64,000 nt of DNA, taken from NCBI GenBank assembly GCA_964384945.1, contig CAYLMK010000005.1, positions 186,001-250,000 of the forward strand. Direction: 5' to 3'. This document shows, piece after piece, positions 7,755 through 15,947 of this stretch (its first letter is position 1; each line of letters opens with the position of its first letter). The DNA is from S015-6 sp964384945 (GTDB lineage Bacteria; Desulfobacterota; DSWW01). The position numbers and the translations under genes are program-made. The notes under the pieces were generated by a model. The model saw only the letters and a list, made by a program, of their open reading frames with translations, was not told the DNA's origin and did no database searches.

Positions 7755-10205
7755 TCAAGAAAGCAGCCCTGAGGGCGCAGAGGGCATCCGTGCGATCCTC
7801 GCCGAGTTTCCCACCACCGTGAGGCTGGAGAGCAGCATGGCGGAGACGGCGACGACGGGGTTGACCAGACCCGCGGCGGCGGCAGGAAGCGCAGCCAGAT
7901 TGTAGGCCATGGCGAGGAAGAGATTCGTCCTGACAGTCTTCGATGCAAACATGGAAAGGTCCAACGCGGACAGGAGCCTTCCGCCGCAAAAGGACAGGAT
8001 CGTGAGATCCGACGCATTCTTGGTGACGGTGAGGGCGTCGCCCGTGGCAAAGCCCACGTCCGCCGCGGCGAGGGCGCCCGCGTCGTTCGCCCCGTCCCCC
8101 ACCATCCCGACCCGGTGGCCGGCCCGCTGAAGGAGCCGTATCCATTCCACCTTCTCCGCAGGCAGGACGGCTCCCTGGAACCGGTCCACCCCCAGCAACT
8201 CGGCCGCTCGTCGGGTGGCACCCTCGGTGTCGCCGGAGACGAGATGGACCTCGAGACCCCGCGCCTGAAGGGCCCGTACGGCCTCCGGCATGCCCGTCCT
8301 CAAGGTATCCCCCAGTCGCAGGATCCCTCGGACCACCCCGGCGACCGATACGAAGACCGCGGTCTCTCCACGATCCGATGCCGCAAGGGCCTTCTGCTTG
8401 ACGGGCGAGGCCAACCACACCCCTTCCTGCGACATGAGGGCAGCATTGCCCACGAGGACCGTTCTGCCCTGGCAGTTGCCCCTGACCCCCAGCCCGGGCA
8501 ATTCCTCTGACCGACCGGCGGCATGGGCTGCGACCCCGGCCGAGGCCGCATGACGCCGAATCGCCCGGGCAACCGGATGATCGCACCCCGCCTCCAGGGC
8601 CGCGGCCAGGCCGAGGATCTCCTCGGCTGAGGTCCCTTCCCATCCCTCCACCCCCAGCACCTCGTAATCCCCCCGCGTGGCCGTGCCCGTCTTGTCGATC
8701 ACGAGGGCCGTGATCCTCGATGCCTTTTCCAGGGCCTCGCCTTTGACGACCAGGATCCCCTCCCTGCGTGCCCTGCCGACGGCCGCCACCCTCGCCAGGG
8801 GGATGGCGATGCCCAGGGCGCAGGGGCAGGCGATCACGAGCACGGTAACCGTCCGGACCAGGGCCACCTCGACAGAGTGCCCCCACGCCCTCAGCGCCGC
8901 GCCGACACAAAGGGCCGCCAGGATGACCAGGGGCCCGAACACCCCCATGACGCGGTCCGTCAGCCGCTCGGCAGGATTCTTCCGGACAAGCGCATCCTCC
9001 ATCAGCGCGATCATCCTGCCGATGGCGCTCGTTTCACGCAGCCCGGTTGCCTCTATCCGCAGATCGCCGGAAACGAGCAGGCTGGCACCCAGCACGGAAT
9101 CGCCTTTTCCCCTGGTCCGAAGGCGGGCCTCCCCGGTGAGCTTGGATTCGTCCACCGTCCCCTTGCCCGACAGGACGATGCCGTCCACCGGGATCTGCTC
9201 CTGTTCCAGAACCCGCACCACGTCGCCGACCTCGACCGCCCGGATCGAGGCGTATCGCTCGCCCTGTTCCGTCTCGACCCGGGCCTTGCCGGGCATAAGC
9301 TCGTAGATCTCTTCGACGCCCCGCGTGGCTCGATGCCGGATTCTGGCCTCCAGGTGCTTGCCGAGGAGGACCAGCGTGACGAGCATGCTGGCCGTGTCGA
9401 AGTACATATGGAGGCTGCCACGGAGAAGCTGGTACACGCTCAGGCCGTAAGCGGAGAGGGCACCGAGGCCGATCAGGGTCTCCATGACGAACCCGCCGGC
9501 CCTTGCCGCCTTGTAGGCCCGTTCCAACAGGGGGAATCCGCAGTAGAAGACCACGATCGTGCTCATCAGAAAGATCGGGGCCCCCATCAATCGGACCGCC
9601 TCGGCCGTCAACTCGATCAGGAACCCCTGGTAGATTCCGAAGGAGATCATCATCACGTTGGCGGTCAGAAAGATCGCAACCACCAACCGGACGAATTCTG
9701 CCCGCAGTTCCTTTTCCTGTCCCTGCTTGGTTTTCGTCTCCTGGACCCCGTATCCCAGGTTCTGGATCACCCCGATGATGTCGGCGGGTCCAATAAGGCG
9801 CGGCAGATACGTGACCTTCACCCGGTCCGAGGAGAAGGATGCGGTGGCCCCCGCAACCCCCTCCTTCTTGCACAGCGACCGCTCGATCACCCAAGCGCAG
9901 GATGGACACCACATTCCGGTGACCTTCAAGACGCGCTCCTCGCAAGCCTCGGCCGTCCCGGTTTCCGGGACGCCGTCCGGCGCCGGCTTCGAAGGCGCCG
10001 GATCCCCTTCCTCCGTGGGAATGATCCCCTGCGATTGCAGCCGGGCGAAGAGTGGATGAGCCCGCATAGCCGCCGGGTCCGGGGTGTTGAGCATGTTGCT
10101 GAGGATTTCAAAGGCGTGAAAGCAGCCGAGGCAGCAGAATCCGTCCCGGCGGCCGCGTACGGGAAGTCCGCAGAGCCGGCAGGGCGCGATCTCCTTGTTC
10201 ACCAT
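7755..10205 (-). CDS. ccoI: Copper-translocating P1B-type ATPase, CcoI/FixI type
   Basis: An 816-residue heavy-metal P-type ATPase. The N-terminus has a zinc-ribbon-like set (C-R-L-C at 9-12, C-C-L-G-C at 24-28) and a metal-binding domain with WCPSC at residues 99-103. Eight transmembrane helices are expected, with the ion-binding CPC motif near residue 460. The catalytic phosphorylation motif DKTGT is near 503, the HP motif is in CDHPVARAI, and GDGANDA is near 702. In other bacteria CcoI supplies copper for cbb3 oxidase assembly, and the ccoNOS-like genes lie just upstream in the same direction. The N-terminal cysteine array is typical of FixI/CcoI rather than CopA. Confidence 0.93.
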   Translation of the reverse strand: MVNKEIAPCRLCGLPVRGRRDGFCCLGCFHAFEILSNMLNTPDPAAMRAHPLFARLQSQGIIPTEEGDPAPSKPAPDGVPETGTAEACEERVLKVTGMWCPSCAWVIERSLCKKEGVAGATASFSSDRVKVTYLPRLIGPADIIGVIQNLGYGVQETKTKQGQEKELRAEFVRLVVAIFLTANVMMISFGIYQGFLIELTAEAVRLMGAPIFLMSTIVVFYCGFPLLERAYKAARAGGFVMETLIGLGALSAYGLSVYQLLRGSLHMYFDTASMLVTLVLLGKHLEARIRHRATRGVEEIYELMPGKARVETEQGERYASIRAVEVGDVVRVLEQEQIPVDGIVLSGKGTVDESKLTGEARLRTRGKGDSVLGASLLVSGDLRIEATGLRETSAIGRMIALMEDALVRKNPAERLTDRVMGVFGPLVILAALCVGAALRAWGHSVEVALVRTVTVLVIACPCALGIAIPLARVAAVGRARREGILVVKGEALEKASRITALVIDKTGTATRGDYEVLGVEGWEGTSAEEILGLAAALEAGCDHPVARAIRRHAASAGVAAHAAGRSEELPGLGVRGNCQGRTVLVGNAALMSQEGVWLASPVKQKALAASDRGETAVFVSVAGVVRGILRLGDTLRTGMPEAVRALQARGLEVHLVSGDTEGATRRAAELLGVDRFQGAVLPAEKVEWIRLLQRAGHRVGMVGDGANDAGALAAADVGFATGDALTVTKNASDLTILSFCGGRLLSALDLSMFASKTVRTNLFLAMAYNLAALPAAAAGLVNPVVAVSAMLLSSLTVVGNSARIARMPSAPSGLLS

Positions 10206-10366
10206 GGTCTGGCCCCGTGGGTTGACCCATTGTTTCAGGCTGCACGTCGAGAATCAATCGAACCGGCGCAGGCGGTTCTTGATGCGAAGCCGGCAAACCG
10301 GGAAGGAGTCCCGCCTTGTCGCGGACGCATCCAAGAGGAAAAGATTTTCGATAGAGGCAGGCCGGT

Positions 10367-10936
10367 TCAGGGGATGGCCCTTACGGATCGGCGATAATCA
10401 CCCGACGGAATGCGCTCCTCCGTATCGTCGCGCACACCCAGGCTCTGGATCCACCGGATGAGGGACCAACGGTCTTCCACGCAGACCGTATACGCCATGG
10501 CCGGGTGCCGCTGGATTCCGTAGCTGATGGATCGGAAGAGTTCGTCCTCGGACATCTGCTGCACATAGGGGGAACGGAGATCGGTAGGCAGGGGGGCGAA
10601 GCTCTGGCCGACCGTTCCGTCCCCGTTGTACCTGGAACCGTGGCATTGAATGCAGAAGTATTCGTAGGCGAGTTCGCCCCGCGCGATCGTTTCGGCATCG
10701 GCCGGCATCGGATTCCGGAGGCTTCCGAGGGGCGCGGACCTGTACGCGATCTCCCCGGCGACGGCTCCGGCCTCCGCCGGCACGGCCCCGGATACCGCGC
10801 CGGGCATGGGGGCCTCGTAGGGCCGGAACGAGTCCTGGTCGTTCATGCGCTCGTAGCGGATCGCGTCGTCGAGCAGGTCATAGGGGTTGCAGGCCGCCGC
10901 CAGGAGCGAGAGGCAGGCCAGGAGGGCGCGCTTCAT
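10367..10936 (-). CDS. actE: Lipoprotein monohaem cytochrome c, ActE-like
   Basis: A 189-residue exported cytochrome c. It opens with a lipoprotein signal (MKRALLA... lipobox LAAAC, lipidated Cys at 16). The haem-binding CIQCH is at residues 95-99, and a plausible methionine ligand is M147 (HPAMAY). Size, lipobox and the GELAYEYFCIQCHG...GDG pattern match ActE, the monohaem cytochrome of alternative complex III, which passes electrons to the terminal oxidase. It is separated from the other act genes by the cco genes, so it could instead serve as an oxidase-bound cytochrome replacing CcoP. Its ATG overlaps the stop of the preceding small membrane protein by four bases. Confidence 0.75.
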   Translation of the reverse strand: MKRALLACLSLLAAACNPYDLLDDAIRYERMNDQDSFRPYEAPMPGAVSGAVPAEAGAVAGEIAYRSAPLGSLRNPMPADAETIARGELAYEYFCIQCHGSRYNGDGTVGQSFAPLPTDLRSPYVQQMSEDELFRSISYGIQRHPAMAYTVCVEDRWSLIRWIQSLGVRDDTEERIPSGDYRRSVRAIP

Positions 10937-11127
10937 TTCACATACTCCTTGGAAAACGGGGACTCTCCCGGCACATCCCGGACGGCGCCGAAACGCCACC
11001 CCGGCGGCCCCCTGTCGCCGACGGCCAGGTACGTGACGATCCCGTAGGTCAGGATCCCGAGAACGATGAGGGACACGATCAGCCAGGTTTTCAGCTTCTC
11101 GAACGTCTCCGAGGTTTTTTCGCTCAT
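10933..11127 (-). CDS. Small single-helix membrane protein
   Basis: A 64-residue protein with one hydrophobic helix (about residues 15-35: TWLIVSLIVLGILTYGIVTY), a short charged N-terminus and a polar C-terminal tail. It overlaps its neighbours by four bases on both sides, so it is translated as part of the oxidase/cytochrome operon. Small single-helix subunits such as CcoQ or CcoH are normal in cbb3 oxidases, but no sequence motif identifies this one. Function is inferred only from position. Confidence 0.7.
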   Translation of the reverse strand: MSEKTSETFEKLKTWLIVSLIVLGILTYGIVTYLAVGDRGPPGWRFGAVRDVPGESPFSKEYVK

Positions 11128-11375
11128 ATCGGAATCCCCTTGACTGCGAACAGCACCGTAACGGCGAGGATGTAGAGCGCCACGGCCACGTAAAGCCCTT
11201 TGAGCACGAGCGGCACGCCCGGCTCGCCGTGTTCGTCCGGGGTGCCGTCCTCCCGGGTCGGTTTTGCATAGTTTCCGACCGAGTAGTAGATCACGACGGC
11301 CAGCAGGATGAGCCCGACGCAGAAGAGCAGTGCAAACAGGAAGGCAAGTCTTCCGTAAAGATCAAAATAGAACAT
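11124..11375 (-). CDS. Two-helix membrane protein in the oxidase operon
   Basis: An 83-residue protein with two hydrophobic helices (about residues 8-32 and 57-80) joined by a charged loop of about 20 residues (KPTREDGTPDEHGEPG). A strong Shine-Dalgarno, GGAGGAAGGG, precedes the ATG. It sits 12 bases after ccoS and overlaps the next small gene by four bases. I do not recognise the family. Its place between ccoS and the cytochrome suggests an accessory oxidase subunit or assembly protein. Confidence 0.72.
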   Translation of the reverse strand: MFYFDLYGRLAFLFALLFCVGLILLAVVIYYSVGNYAKPTREDGTPDEHGEPGVPLVLKGLYVAVALYILAVTVLFAVKGIPI

Positions 11376-11387
11376 CCCTTCCTCCCG

Positions 11388-11648
11388 CTATCCCGTCAGT
11401 GAGAGAACCAGGGCGGTGACGATCTGCGCGGAAAGCGCGGCCAGCAGGACAATCACCGAGATGACCATGGACCGGGGCCATTTTGCCGAGGAGGCGTCCC
11501 CGGGCTGCGGCGCCGAACCGGACAGGGGGAAATAACGGGCCCGGTCCTGATCCTTGAACTGGCCGTTCGTCACCGCCCAGGCAAACAGGGCTCCGCAGAT
11601 GAGGATTCCGGCAGCCAGGTAAACGAGAAAGAAGAGATAGAAGATCAT
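11388..11648 (-). CDS. ccoS: CcoS-like cbb3 oxidase maturation protein with extra C-terminal helix
   Basis: An 86-residue membrane protein. Its first 45 residues follow the CcoS pattern: one transmembrane helix, then FAWAVTNGQFKDQDR and a short ARYFPL tail. CcoS is needed for haem/copper cofactor insertion into cbb3 oxidase. Unlike ordinary CcoS (about 50-70 residues), this one continues into a second hydrophobic helix at about 61-84 (MVISVIVLLAALSAQIVTAL). The start overlaps the ccoO stop by four bases. Identification rests on the NGQFxDxD motif and on context. Confidence 0.78.
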   Translation of the reverse strand: MIFYLFFLVYLAAGILICGALFAWAVTNGQFKDQDRARYFPLSGSAPQPGDASSAKWPRSMVISVIVLLAALSAQIVTALVLSLTG

Positions 11649-12598
11649 CGGTAGGTGAACTCCTCCCGGACCTCGTACGAGGCATCGATGCCCCTGGGCT
11701 CGCTGTCCGCATCGCTTTCGCCGATGAAATGCACGGCCACGTACTCGCCCACGGTCCAGATCTTTTCGCTCTCCAGCTCCCTCTTGAAGTAAGGCATGGC
11801 CGTGCCCGTGATCCCGTTCATGATCTGGTAGTAGATGATTCCGCCCGACCAGTCCCGGCCGTTGAGGGTCGTGAAGTTGAACGGAGGCGGATAGAGCCTC
11901 GAAGCGGCCGGGCCCATCCCGTCCCCCACCTCGCTGTGGCAGCCGATGCAGAACCCCTGGTAGATGCGCTTCCCCCGTTCCAGCCCCGCCCGTGTCGCAG
12001 GATATGGGTTCGGCAGCTTGCGCCAGGGCTCGGGGACATGGCTGTGCAGCCATTCGATGTTCGCCTCGGTCCCCGATTCGAACGCCTCGACGGCCAGCTT
12101 CTTCCAATGCCGCTGCCGTTCCATTCGGGCATCGGCGTGCCTGAAACCCAGGGACTGCACATAGGCGATCGCGGCCTTCCTCTCATCCGGGCCCCAGAAG
12201 GCGAAGGGCGGCATGAGCGACTCGGGCCGGGTGTGCCTGGGGTTGTGAAAATGCGCCACATGCCAGTCGTCCGGATGCTCCCCGCCCTCCTGGGACAGAT
12301 CCGGGCCGGTTCTCTGGCTTCCGAGCAGGTGCGGCTGCTCTGCGATGTAGTCGCCCGACAGGGCGACCCGCTCCGCGCCCAGGTCCCAGTCGATCCAGCG
12401 CACGTACTGGGAATGGCAGTAGGTGCAGCCGTTGGCCACGTAGAGGTCGCGGCCCGCGTCCTCGAGCTCCGTTCTCGGGCGGTATTCTGCGGAGGGGCTG
12501 TCCGGGATCGTCAGCCCGGGGAGGATCACCACCACCGAGACCACGGCCGCGAACACCAGGAGGCTTCCCGCCAGCAGGACGTCCAGGCTCATCCTCAT
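11645..12598 (-). CDS. ccoO: CcoO-like cytochrome c fused to a second cytochrome c domain
   Basis: A 317-residue protein anchored by an N-terminal helix (about residues 7-30). The first domain is like CcoO/FixO of cbb3 oxidase, with haem motif CTYCH at 58-62 followed by SQYVRW and the family's RTGPDL segment. A second haem motif, CIGCH at 217-221, lies in a separate class I-like cytochrome domain (GDGMGPAASRL, then GTAMPYF). M129 and M268 are candidate axial ligands. CcoO is normally monohaem and CcoP dihaem; here no CcoP gene was found, so the fusion may combine both roles. The start overlaps the ccoN stop (ATGA). Electrons would pass from here to the haem-copper subunit. Confidence 0.85.
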   Translation of the reverse strand: MRMSLDVLLAGSLLVFAAVVSVVVILPGLTIPDSPSAEYRPRTELEDAGRDLYVANGCTYCHSQYVRWIDWDLGAERVALSGDYIAEQPHLLGSQRTGPDLSQEGGEHPDDWHVAHFHNPRHTRPESLMPPFAFWGPDERKAAIAYVQSLGFRHADARMERQRHWKKLAVEAFESGTEANIEWLHSHVPEPWRKLPNPYPATRAGLERGKRIYQGFCIGCHSEVGDGMGPAASRLYPPPFNFTTLNGRDWSGGIIYYQIMNGITGTAMPYFKRELESEKIWTVGEYVAVHFIGESDADSEPRGIDASYEVREEFTYR

Positions 12599-13995
12599 GG
12601 GGTCACCTCCCGGGCCATCGCAAACTGAAAAGCGGGCATCCCGAAGACCGTCCGGAACGTATTGTAAATGCCCACGAAGGAGCTGGTGATGATCAGAGAT
12701 CCTGCCATCAGGCGCATGACGTTGTACAGGAACGTGGAGGGCAGGACGCGGTACACTCCCTCGCCGTGGTACCAGGCGTGTCCCTGGATGAGACCCGAGA
12801 TCGTCAGGACCACCATCATCGAGACCACGCCCATGAACATCAGCCAGTAATGAAGATTGGCGAGCCTCTCGGAGTAGATCGGCCTGCCCGTAATCTGCGG
12901 AAGCAGGTAGTAAAAGGTCCCCCAACCGATCATGCCTACGAAGCCGAGGACCGCCAGGTGGGCATGAGCGGGAATCCAGTGGGTGAAATGGGTGATCCGC
13001 TGCACGATCGGCAGGGACTGGAACGGTCCCTGGATGCACACGACCAGATACAGGATCGTCCCCACGAAGACGAAGCGCGCCCCGGAATCCTGGGTGAGCC
13101 TACCGATCCGGCCCTTGGCGGTCATCCACAGGTTCACCAGCACCGTGGCCACGGGAATGATCATGGCCACGCTGTCCACGATGGAGATCAGCTTCAGCCA
13201 GGTGGGCGCCGGCGCCTGGAGCAGATGATGGGTCCCGATGTGGGTGTACATGACCAGGATGCTCCAGAAGCCGATCTGGGAGAGGGTGTGGCTGTAGAGA
13301 GGGGTGCGGGCCGCATGGGGGATCACGTAGTAGGCCGCCCCCACCGCCAGGGGGGTCATCAGAAGCCCCAGGACGTTGTGGCCGTAGAACCAGTGAATCA
13401 CCGCATCCGGCATGCCGAAGAGGGCGCCCTTCCATCCCGCCCACATGCAGTTGCCGATGATGTAGGTGGCTGCGGACAGCATCAGCCCCCCCACCAAGTA
13501 CCACACGGAGACGTACAGGACCGGTTCCCTCCGCCGCATCACCGTGCGGATGAGGTTATAGAGGATCAGGACAAAAGCGGCCACGACCCCGAGGTCGGCC
13601 GGGTAGAACATCTCGGCATACTCACGGGACTGGGTGTACCCCATGGACAGAGCGACGACGCCGGCCAGGATCGACCCGTTCCATACCAGGCAGGAGGCGA
13701 GGCCGATCCTTTCGCTGTAGAGCGGCACCTTGACCATCTTGGGCACGATGTAGAAGGCCGCACCGATCAGCATGCCCACGGCGAAGCCGAACATGACCAT
13801 CGTGGTGTGCATGGGACGCAGGCGGCCGAAGACCAGCCAGGGGATGTTCCCGATGAGGTCCGGGGCGATCAGCTCGGTGCCGGCGGTGAAACCGGCCGTC
13901 ATGCCCAGGGCCATCCAGAGGGATCCGCCGATCATGTAAGCGAGCGCGGTGGTGTGGGTCTCTCGTTCCGCTCGCACAGATTCCGGGGTGTTCAT
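12595..13995 (-). CDS. ccoN: cbb3-type cytochrome c oxidase catalytic subunit I
   Basis: A 466-residue, about 12-helix haem-copper oxidase subunit that reduces O2 to water and pumps protons. Expected histidines are visible: H63 (MHTTMVMFGF) as a low-spin haem ligand, H201/H206 (HWFYGHNV), H256/H257 (THIGTHHLL) around the copper site, and H336-H346 (HFTHWIPAHAHL) for the haems. Length and the absence of the CuA-type neighbour fit the C family (cbb3, high O2 affinity). ccoO overlaps its end. A 129-base gap with a hairpin and a heptad repeat separates it from actA, so it may start a separate transcript. Confidence 0.95.
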   Translation of the reverse strand: MNTPESVRAERETHTTALAYMIGGSLWMALGMTAGFTAGTELIAPDLIGNIPWLVFGRLRPMHTTMVMFGFAVGMLIGAAFYIVPKMVKVPLYSERIGLASCLVWNGSILAGVVALSMGYTQSREYAEMFYPADLGVVAAFVLILYNLIRTVMRRREPVLYVSVWYLVGGLMLSAATYIIGNCMWAGWKGALFGMPDAVIHWFYGHNVLGLLMTPLAVGAAYYVIPHAARTPLYSHTLSQIGFWSILVMYTHIGTHHLLQAPAPTWLKLISIVDSVAMIIPVATVLVNLWMTAKGRIGRLTQDSGARFVFVGTILYLVVCIQGPFQSLPIVQRITHFTHWIPAHAHLAVLGFVGMIGWGTFYYLLPQITGRPIYSERLANLHYWLMFMGVVSMMVVLTISGLIQGHAWYHGEGVYRVLPSTFLYNVMRLMAGSLIITSSFVGIYNTFRTVFGMPAFQFAMAREVTP

Positions 13996-14018
13996 GTTCC
14001 TCTCGCCTGTTTACGTTT

Positions 14019-14059
14019 GGCTGTTAGCTGTTAGCCACCAACCCCCTCTTTTGGGGGTT
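14019..14059. repeat. GCTGTTA heptad repeat and GC hairpin between actA and ccoN
   Basis: GGCTGTTAGCTGTTAGCC at 14019-14036 shares 17 bases with 16463-16479. It is followed by a perfect stem AACCCCC/GGGGGTT (14040-14046 and 14053-14059) with a six-base loop. On the minus-strand transcript the hairpin lies after actA and before ccoN. No U-run follows it, so a processing or stabilising element is more likely than a simple terminator. Confidence 0.7.
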
Positions 14060-14124
14060 ACGGGCGGGAGCCAATCGCCAACAGCCTGTGCCTCCCTTTG
14101 CCCTTTTGCCTTTTCCCTCTGCCC

Positions 14125-14694
14125 TCAGTTATGACACGCCAGCCAGCAGGCGACGGGAGCGTTGTTCTTCCGGTGGCAGTCGATGCAAAAGCCCATCTTG
14201 AACTTGTGATAGGGCAGCCGGTCCATGGTCTCCACCGCGCCGTGGCACTCCGAGCAATCGAAGCCGCGCAGAAGGATGTGCGGCTGATGCCGGAACTGAA
14301 CGTGATCGCCCACGATGAAAAGACGCTTCCAGGGCGTGGGCTCGCCGGTCTGGTAATAGCGGTGTTCCTCCTGGATCCAGGGATGCTTCCGTATGATGTA
14401 CTCGTGACAGTAGAGACACTTTCCCACCTCCGGGATCCCGGCGCGGGCGGAACGAGCCACAAACGGATGGCAGAAACGGCATTGGATGGCCTTGACGCCC
14501 GCGTGAAGCCGGTGGGAAAACGGGATGGGCTGTTCGGGCCCGACCCGCCCGACCATCTGGACATAGAAGAGCCATCCGAAGACCAGCATCGTGAACCCGA
14601 CGGTAAGGACGAGCAGCACGGCGCCGGGCCGGACGCGTCCCGCCCGCCCCTTGTGCGCCCGCCGGTCCGCTGGGTGCGCTTCCCTGCACATCAC
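14125..14694 (-). CDS. actA: ActA-like multihaem cytochrome c of alternative complex III
   Basis: A 189-residue membrane-anchored cytochrome with one N-terminal helix (about 24-48). Four standard haem motifs are present: CRFCH (72-76), CLYCH (93-97), CSECH (147-151) and CIDCH (170-174). A fifth, CWLACH (183-188), has three rather than two residues between the cysteines. Pentahaem ActA is the cytochrome subunit of alternative complex III, a quinol:cytochrome c oxidoreductase replacing the bc1 complex. Numerous other histidines (for example FSHRLHAGVK) can serve as distal ligands. The start overlaps the actF stop by four bases. The gene order here (B-C-D-F-A) differs from the common A-B-C-D-E-F order. 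Confidence 0.87.
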   Translation of the reverse strand: MMCREAHPADRRAHKGRAGRVRPGAVLLVLTVGFTMLVFGWLFYVQMVGRVGPEQPIPFSHRLHAGVKAIQCRFCHPFVARSARAGIPEVGKCLYCHEYIIRKHPWIQEEHRYYQTGEPTPWKRLFIVGDHVQFRHQPHILLRGFDCSECHGAVETMDRLPYHKFKMGFCIDCHRKNNAPVACWLACHN

Positions 14695-15947
14695 AGGCTC
14701 TCTCCAAGGTCATCGAACACCGGGTCCCGCAGCGCCACCGGCGGAACCTGCCCCATAAAGAGGAGGAAGGTCGTCCCCAGCAGGCCCAGGAAGCCCAGGG
14801 AAACAATCACTTCCAGGGGACCGAGGAGGAGCGACTCGCTGCCGGTCAGGGACGGACCGATCAAGAGGAACCTCTCCATCCACATGGCACACAGCACCGC
14901 CACGGCAAAGACCGCCATGGGAGCGCCCCGCTCTTTCAGTCTCCGCCTCAAGGAGGCGGCCAGAGGAAGGGCGAAGCAGAGGAGGAGCACCAGGACGCCC
15001 AGGGTCCGCCAGGGAGTCCCGGCCATGCGGTCGATCAGGAAGGAGGTCTCCGCGGGGAGGTTCCCGTACCAGATGACGAACATCTGCGTGTAGAAGAAAT
15101 CCCCGGTGACGATGCCGAACCCCATGGTGAGCATGGCCAGGTCATGGAGATGTTTGGGAACGATCCGGTCTTCCAGGCCGTACCTCCTCCGGGCCCAGAT
15201 CACGGCAAGCAGGAGCGCTGCGAGCGAGGTGTAGAAACAGCCCACGAAGTAGTACGCGCCGATCAGGGTGGAGGTCCACTCCGCCTTGAGGGACATGATC
15301 AGGTCCACCCCGATCACGGTCAGGACCAGCGCAAACGCGACCGCATAAACCGGCGACAGCACGAGCAAGCGCCTCCTCGCTGCCCGCTCCTCGACAGATC
15401 CGCCCCGCCAGCCGCGGGTGAGAAATCGCTCCAGGAATCTTTCCGTCCCCCGCCCCTCCTCCTTTCGGAAACCGAAGTCCACCCGCAGCGAGAGGCTGAT
15501 GATGTAGACGCCCAGCAGGGCCAGGCCAAGGAGGCCCGCCCCGTTGCGACAGGTGAGGAACGGCAGGTTCAGCCACCAGGACGGGCCGTACGGATGCTCG
15601 GCCCAGGGGAGGATCGTCTTCAGGCCCGGAACCATCAGCAGAAACAGCAGGAACGATACGGGCAGGAAGACCCCGAGGCCTTCGGCCATCCGCTTCACGT
15701 TGCGCGCCCAGGCCCCGGAGGCAGTGTTCACCGCGCAGACGAAGAGAACGCCGCCCACACCAATCCCGGTGAAGAAGAGGAAATTCACCAGGTAGACCCG
15801 CCACGCCCGCAGCGGGTCGGAGGCCAGTTCGAGGAACCACGCGACGGCCCCGGCCCCCGCGAGCAGCAGGCAGCCCAGCAGGGCCAGGGGCGGCGCGCCC
15901 GTCGCCCGTGTCCGGGCTTCCGCGGATACAGAATCAGAGCCTTTCAT
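14691..15947 (-). CDS. actF: ActF-like membrane subunit of alternative complex III
   Basis: A 418-residue, about ten-helix protein. After a short polar N-terminus come LLGCLLLAGAGAVAWFLELA, the sequence WRVYLVNFLFFTGIGVGGVLF, and GTPWRTLGVLVLLLC toward the C-terminus. This matches ActF, the smaller NrfD-related quinone-site subunit of alternative complex III, and it sits between actD and actA. The start overlaps the end of actD by 14 bases and the stop overlaps actA by four. Helix count is by eye. Identity depends partly on the surrounding act genes. Confidence 0.83.
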   Translation of the reverse strand: MKGSDSVSAEARTRATGAPPLALLGCLLLAGAGAVAWFLELASDPLRAWRVYLVNFLFFTGIGVGGVLFVCAVNTASGAWARNVKRMAEGLGVFLPVSFLLFLLMVPGLKTILPWAEHPYGPSWWLNLPFLTCRNGAGLLGLALLGVYIISLSLRVDFGFRKEEGRGTERFLERFLTRGWRGGSVEERAARRRLLVLSPVYAVAFALVLTVIGVDLIMSLKAEWTSTLIGAYYFVGCFYTSLAALLLAVIWARRRYGLEDRIVPKHLHDLAMLTMGFGIVTGDFFYTQMFVIWYGNLPAETSFLIDRMAGTPWRTLGVLVLLLCFALPLAASLRRRLKERGAPMAVFAVAVLCAMWMERFLLIGPSLTGSESLLLGPLEVIVSLGFLGLLGTTFLLFMGQVPPVALRDPVFDDLGESL

